DNA of 35,427 bases from Acidobacteriota bacterium. Lineage in GTDB: Bacteria > Acidobacteriota > Blastocatellia > Pyrinomonadales > Pyrinomonadaceae. The stretch lies in the NCBI GenBank assembly GCA_019639215.1, contig JAHBSH010000018.1:1-35427 (forward strand), written 5' to 3'. The notes beneath the pieces were generated by a model. It was given only the letters and a program-made list of their open reading frames with translations, did no database searches and was not told the DNA's origin. Positions 32,504 through 35,427 of the stretch are shown here, piece after piece (positions within the stretch are counted from its first letter, which is position 1; the number at the start of each line of letters is the position of its first letter). A program made the translations under genes and the position numbers.

Positions 32504-32875
32504 TCAGCGTTTACGAAAACGTCGATCTTTTTCCATCATTCCCAAACCAAAAGTTCTACCACCAATATTGACGCCGCTGCCGACCTTTCCTTTGACCCCG
32601 ATCTCAGCCCCTTTATTCGGCACTGCGTCTTCGGTGATCACCCAGATCGTTCCGGTTCCGTCGTCAACCTTGTAGGCTCCGCCTCGTATAGGAGTTCCGG
32701 GAATATTCACGCCCCAACTGTCGCGGACAACCCCGGCGATGGCGACCTCTTTATCATGGAACTTGGACGGATTAGCTTCGATCTCAGCAATACTTACACG
32801 TTTTGGACATCCTGCGGCCAAAAGCACTGTGAAACTAAGGCCCAGAACAAGGGCTATTTTGGAAACACTTTTCAT
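32504..32875 (-). CDS. Small lipoprotein with OB-fold-like domain
   Basis: The product has 123 residues. Residues 1-22 are a lipoprotein signal with lipobox LAAGC, so Cys23 should be lipidated. The next residues are not Asp at +2 (Pro), so an outer-membrane destination is plausible if Lol rules apply. Residues 28-115 have the pattern of the small OB-fold domains found in periplasmic proteins: SKFHDKEVAIAGVV, then YKVDDGTGTIWVITED, then IGVKGKVGSG. Such domains often bind nucleic acid, sugars or partners; no ligand is suggested by the sequence. AGGAG precedes the ATG by about 13 bases. Confidence 0.82.
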   Translation of the reverse strand: MKSVSKIALVLGLSFTVLLAAGCPKRVSIAEIEANPSKFHDKEVAIAGVVRDSWGVNIPGTPIRGGAYKVDDGTGTIWVITEDAVPNKGAEIGVKGKVGSGVNIGGRTFGLGMMEKDRRFRKR

Positions 32876-33033
32876 ATTGTCAGTTATACACTCCTTTGTT
32901 TGTTGAATAAAGGGAAGAGAATTGACAAGACTAAAGATTCAACTTGACCAAATTAGTTTGCCATATTTTTTTGTTTTTGAGATATTTGACGCGGTTTACT
33001 CTCATTTAATTCGGCTTGAAGGTCTAATATCTG

Positions 33034-34095
33034 ATGACACCAACTGATGCTAATCCTTATGAAATAAGTGTTCTTTCGAATCATTCAACGAAAGCGGGTA
33101 AGGGTGAGCAGACAACAGGGTTCTCTCAATGGTGGTATTTTGACGCCTTGTCCGATAACGGCGAAGACGCCTTAGTGATCGAGTTTATCGCTGCCCGTAT
33201 AGTTTCTTCGGACGCGACAGCGGAACTCGCCAGTGACGAAACATCTGGTATAAAAAGACCAGTCGTATCTTTTGAGTATTACCGCAAAGGAAAGCTCCTC
33301 TATCGTGCCGCCTGCGAGTATTCAGCGGATCGCTCATCCTCAGATCATGCAAACGGCTCATACCACATCGGCAACTCTCATTTTGAGCTAGGGTCTGCCG
33401 ATTACGGTTCGGGATATTCGCTGAAACTTGATCTTCCGATCGCACGAGGCCAGCGGATCAAGGTAGGAATGGAATGGCTCTTTATTGAATCAGACCTTTT
33501 GGAACCCGGTAGTGATTTTGGTCAAGGAAACAGTATTTGGAATGTTGTTGCACCACGTGCTGATGTTACCGGAAAGTTTGAGGTGGTGGACAAAGCCGGT
33601 AGAGTCGTTGACACTTGTCATTTCCGAGGCAGCGGATATCACGACCATAGAAGCGGCCCTGTAAATTTTCTAGAAAATTTTTCGCTTTGGTCATGGGGAC
33701 GGATCCATTTTCCTGATTCAACCGCAATATTTCTTTCTGCCGAGAACAAAGAAGTATCTATTTCAAAACTGCTGGTGGTTCGCGACAACACTTTCCGGGT
33801 CAGGGACGCGATCTGTGAAAGACGGGACGTATCACATGACCTGCTGGGAATAAAATTTGAACAAAACCTTAAGATCAGCTCGGACGACGGCCTTGAATTG
33901 ACAATAAACCGTATAAAGCCACTTAGTTCGGGAATTTATATGCTCCGGTTCATATGTGAGATGCAGCTTACGCTCCGTGATGGAAAACCACGAAAGAGCA
34001 TCGGTTTATCCGAGTGTATCTCGCCTAAGCGATTGCGTAGCGGTTGGATGAGAAAACTGACGGGCCTGTTTACGAACAGGAATGATCAGCGTTAG
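33034..34095 (+). CDS. CrtC/AttH-like lipocalin protein (carotenoid 1,2-hydratase-like)
   Basis: The product has 353 residues with no signal peptide. The N-terminal part holds FSQWWYFDALSD (about 30-41) and the middle HFRGSGYHDHRSGP (about 198-211), then FSLWSWGRIHF. These are the most conserved stretches of the hydroxyneurosporene synthase (CrtC) and AttH group, which form two lipocalin-like beta-barrels. In true CrtC enzymes the GxGYHDHNWG region is part of the active site; here Asn-Trp is replaced by Arg-Ser, so hydratase activity is doubtful. No carotenoid genes are nearby. It ends 145 bases before acnA with its own promoter in between. Confidence 0.8.
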   Translation: MTPTDANPYEISVLSNHSTKAGKGEQTTGFSQWWYFDALSDNGEDALVIEFIAARIVSSDATAELASDETSGIKRPVVSFEYYRKGKLLYRAACEYSADRSSSDHANGSYHIGNSHFELGSADYGSGYSLKLDLPIARGQRIKVGMEWLFIESDLLEPGSDFGQGNSIWNVVAPRADVTGKFEVVDKAGRVVDTCHFRGSGYHDHRSGPVNFLENFSLWSWGRIHFPDSTAIFLSAENKEVSISKLLVVRDNTFRVRDAICERRDVSHDLLGIKFEQNLKISSDDGLELTINRIKPLSSGIYMLRFICEMQLTLRDGKPRKSIGLSECISPKRLRSGWMRKLTGLFTNRNDQR

Positions 34096-34166
34096 TCCGC
34101 GATACATTTTCTTACCAAAAACTGCCCAAACCTTCACCCATACAAAGCAGAAAGCATCGGTCAATA

Positions 34167-34175
34167 TGATATAAT
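34167..34175 (+). promoter_or_regulatory. Extended -10 promoter for acnA
   Basis: TGATATAAT combines a perfect TATAAT (34170-34175) with the upstream TG of an extended -10 element. No good -35 is seen, which such promoters tolerate. The implied leader is about 60 bases. Confidence 0.5.
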
Positions 34176-34240
34176 CAACTTTGGCTCTGTCGATCCATTC
34201 GGCATGGGTTCCATCCACAGTTTACAGTTTACGAGATTAT

Positions 34241-35427
34241 ATGAAACACGACCTTTTTAATTCTTATCAGACCTTTAAAACCGGATCTGGAGAAGACGGA
34301 GTATTCTATTCGCTTCCAAAGTTGGAAGAAGCCGGTATAGGAAAGATCTCACGCCTTCCAGTGTCGATCCGTGTCGTTCTGGAATCGGTTCTACGCAATT
34401 TTGACGGAGGAAAGAAAGTATCAGAGGACAGCATCAGGCGTCTTGCGGCATGGCTTCCGAATGAGAACAGAACATCAGAGATCCCTTTTATTGTCGCCCG
34501 TGTGGTTTTGCAGGATTTTACCGGCGTTCCTCTGTTGGTTGATCTTGCTGCGATGCGTTCCGCTGTTGAACGCCTTGGCAAAGATGTCGGTATGATCGAG
34601 CCTTTGGTTCCGGTCGATCTGGTCATCGATCACTCGGTTCAGGTCGATTATGCCGGAAGCGATGCGGCATACGAGCAGAACATGGAGATCGAGTTCAAAC
34701 GAAATGAACAGCGGTATCGGTTTCTAAAATGGGGAACACAGGCATTTAGCGGTTTTAGTGTCATACCGCCGGGCATAGGCATTGTCCATCAGGTCAATCT
34801 GGAATATCTTGCAAAAGGCGTGTTTGAACGTGACGGTGTATATTTCCCCGACACTCTGGTTGGAACAGATTCTCACACCACGATGATCAATGGGCTTGGC
34901 ATCGTTGGTTGGGGCGTCGGCGGCATTGAAGCAGAAGCTGGAATGCTAGGCCAACCTGTTTATTTCCTGACGCCGGATGTGATCGGTGTGAATTTAACTG
35001 GAACTTTGCCTCAAGGAGCGACGGCGACGGATCTGGTACTGCGCATAACAGAGATGCTGCGTAACGCAAATGTGGTTGGTAAATTCGTCGAATTTTTTGG
35101 TGAGGGAACCGCCGCATTGAACGCAACCGATAGAGCGACCATCGGCAATATGGCACCTGAATATGGAGCCACAATGGGATTTTTCCCGGTCGACGAGAAA
35201 ACCCTTGACTATCTGGCATCTACCGGCAGAAGCAGCGAACAGATCGATACTATCCGGAACTATTATGTTGCGCAGCAGATGTTCGGGATCCCGCGTAAAG
35301 GCGATATAGATTATACGACGGTCTTGGATCTTGATCTTTCGACGATCACACCTGCTGCAGCCGGACCGAAGCGTCCGCAGGATCGCATTGAACTGGCTGA
35401 ATTGGATGATCGCTTTAAGGAACTTTT
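34241..35427 (+). CDS. acnA: Aconitate hydratase (partial, 5' end)
   Basis: The frame is open from the ATG at 34241 to the window edge, giving 395 residues of an expected 900 or so. Aconitase interconverts citrate and isocitrate in the TCA cycle using a [4Fe-4S] cluster. The N-terminus ([12 protein letters not shown], then [10 protein letters not shown] and [15 protein letters not shown]) is the AcnA/IRP-type pattern, not AcnB. The hallmark [14 protein letters not shown] with the following [12 protein letters not shown] is intact. The three cluster cysteines lie beyond the window. It starts from its own extended -10 promoter and is not coupled to the CrtC-like gene. Confidence 0.95.
   Translation, partial: MKHDLFNSYQTFKTGSGEDGVFYSLPKLEEAGIGKISRLPVSIRVVLESVLRNFDGGKKVSEDSIRRLAAWLPNENRTSEIPFIVARVVLQDFTGVPLLVDLAAMRSAVERLGKDVGMIEPLVPVDLVIDHSVQVDYAGSDAAYEQNMEIEFKRNEQRYRFLKWGTQAFSGFSVIPPGIGIVHQVNLEYLAKGVFERDGVYFPDTLVGTDSHTTMINGLGIVGWGVGGIEAEAGMLGQPVYFLTPDVIGVNLTGTLPQGATATDLVLRITEMLRNANVVGKFVEFFGEGTAALNATDRATIGNMAPEYGATMGFFPVDEKTLDYLASTGRSSEQIDTIRNYYVAQQMFGIPRKGDIDYTTVLDLDLSTITPAAAGPKRPQDRIELAELDDRFKEL

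Noticed and set aside
34006-34218. A 70-codon minus-strand open frame between the CrtC-like gene and acnA
   Set aside because: It overlaps the end of the CrtC-like gene and the acnA promoter, has no ribosome binding site and no recognisable features.

Overview
The window (about 35.4 kb, moderate GC, densely coding) looks like chromosomal DNA of an Acidobacteriota bacterium, most likely class Blastocatellia. This rests on memory of family distribution, not on a search. The pointers are a winged-helix/TM/TolB-like/TPR one-component regulator, small zinc-ribbon membrane proteins with a shared C-terminal S-V-x-E-x-T-T motif, and a def/fmt/rsmB/PASTA/rpe/TPR gene set. I see no rRNA, tRNA, CRISPR array, IS element or prophage.

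Left part (1-9300): a sterol-desaturase-family membrane hydroxylase runs off the left edge on the minus strand. A 742-bp non-coding stretch follows, full of hairpins and direct, inverted and 42-bp tandem repeats. Next come a secreted CAP-domain protein with a clear promoter, a zinc-ribbon membrane protein whose tail appears frameshifted, peptide deformylase (apparently leaderless), an unrecognised secreted protein on the minus strand, a wHTH-TolB-TPR regulator, RocA (L-glutamate gamma-semialdehyde dehydrogenase), and a translationally coupled secreted protein with calcium-binding-type loops.

Middle (9300-20600): alkaline phosphatase PhoA, then a plus-strand run of fmt, trhO, rsmB, a PASTA-only membrane protein, rpe, a BamD-like TPR protein and a large secreted TPR protein. 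The first three genes overlap by ATGA. This run joins translation initiation and RNA modification (Fmt, TrhO, RsmB) to central metabolism (Rpe) and the envelope. It resembles the def-fmt-rsmB-prpC-prkC-rsgA-rpe order of Firmicutes, but only a PASTA protein stands where the PASTA kinase would be. A bidirectional terminator separates it from a convergent secreted M48 metalloprotease.

Right part (20600-35427): a solitary 1184-residue P-loop ATPase, reminiscent of the BrxC/PglY/DUF6079-type ATPases but without any defence partner, is the least explained gene here. After it come a DUF2520 Rossmann protein, a Fur/PerR-type regulator, a degenerate ferredoxin-like protein, a membrane protein, and a convergent divergent-clade NRAMP transporter. 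The Fur-type gene and the transporter suggest a small metal-related neighbourhood. The window closes with a gamma-glutamyltranspeptidase, two tandem zinc-ribbon paralogues, a possible DinB-like protein, an OB-fold-like lipoprotein, a CrtC/AttH-like lipocalin and the 5' two-fifths or so of an aconitase gene.

The most promising leads are the orphan ATPase with an altered Walker B motif, the frameshifted zinc-ribbon gene whose missing tail is readable in the next frame, the PASTA-only gene in the prkC position, the cluster-less ferredoxin-like protein after Fur, and the mirrored repeat cassette.
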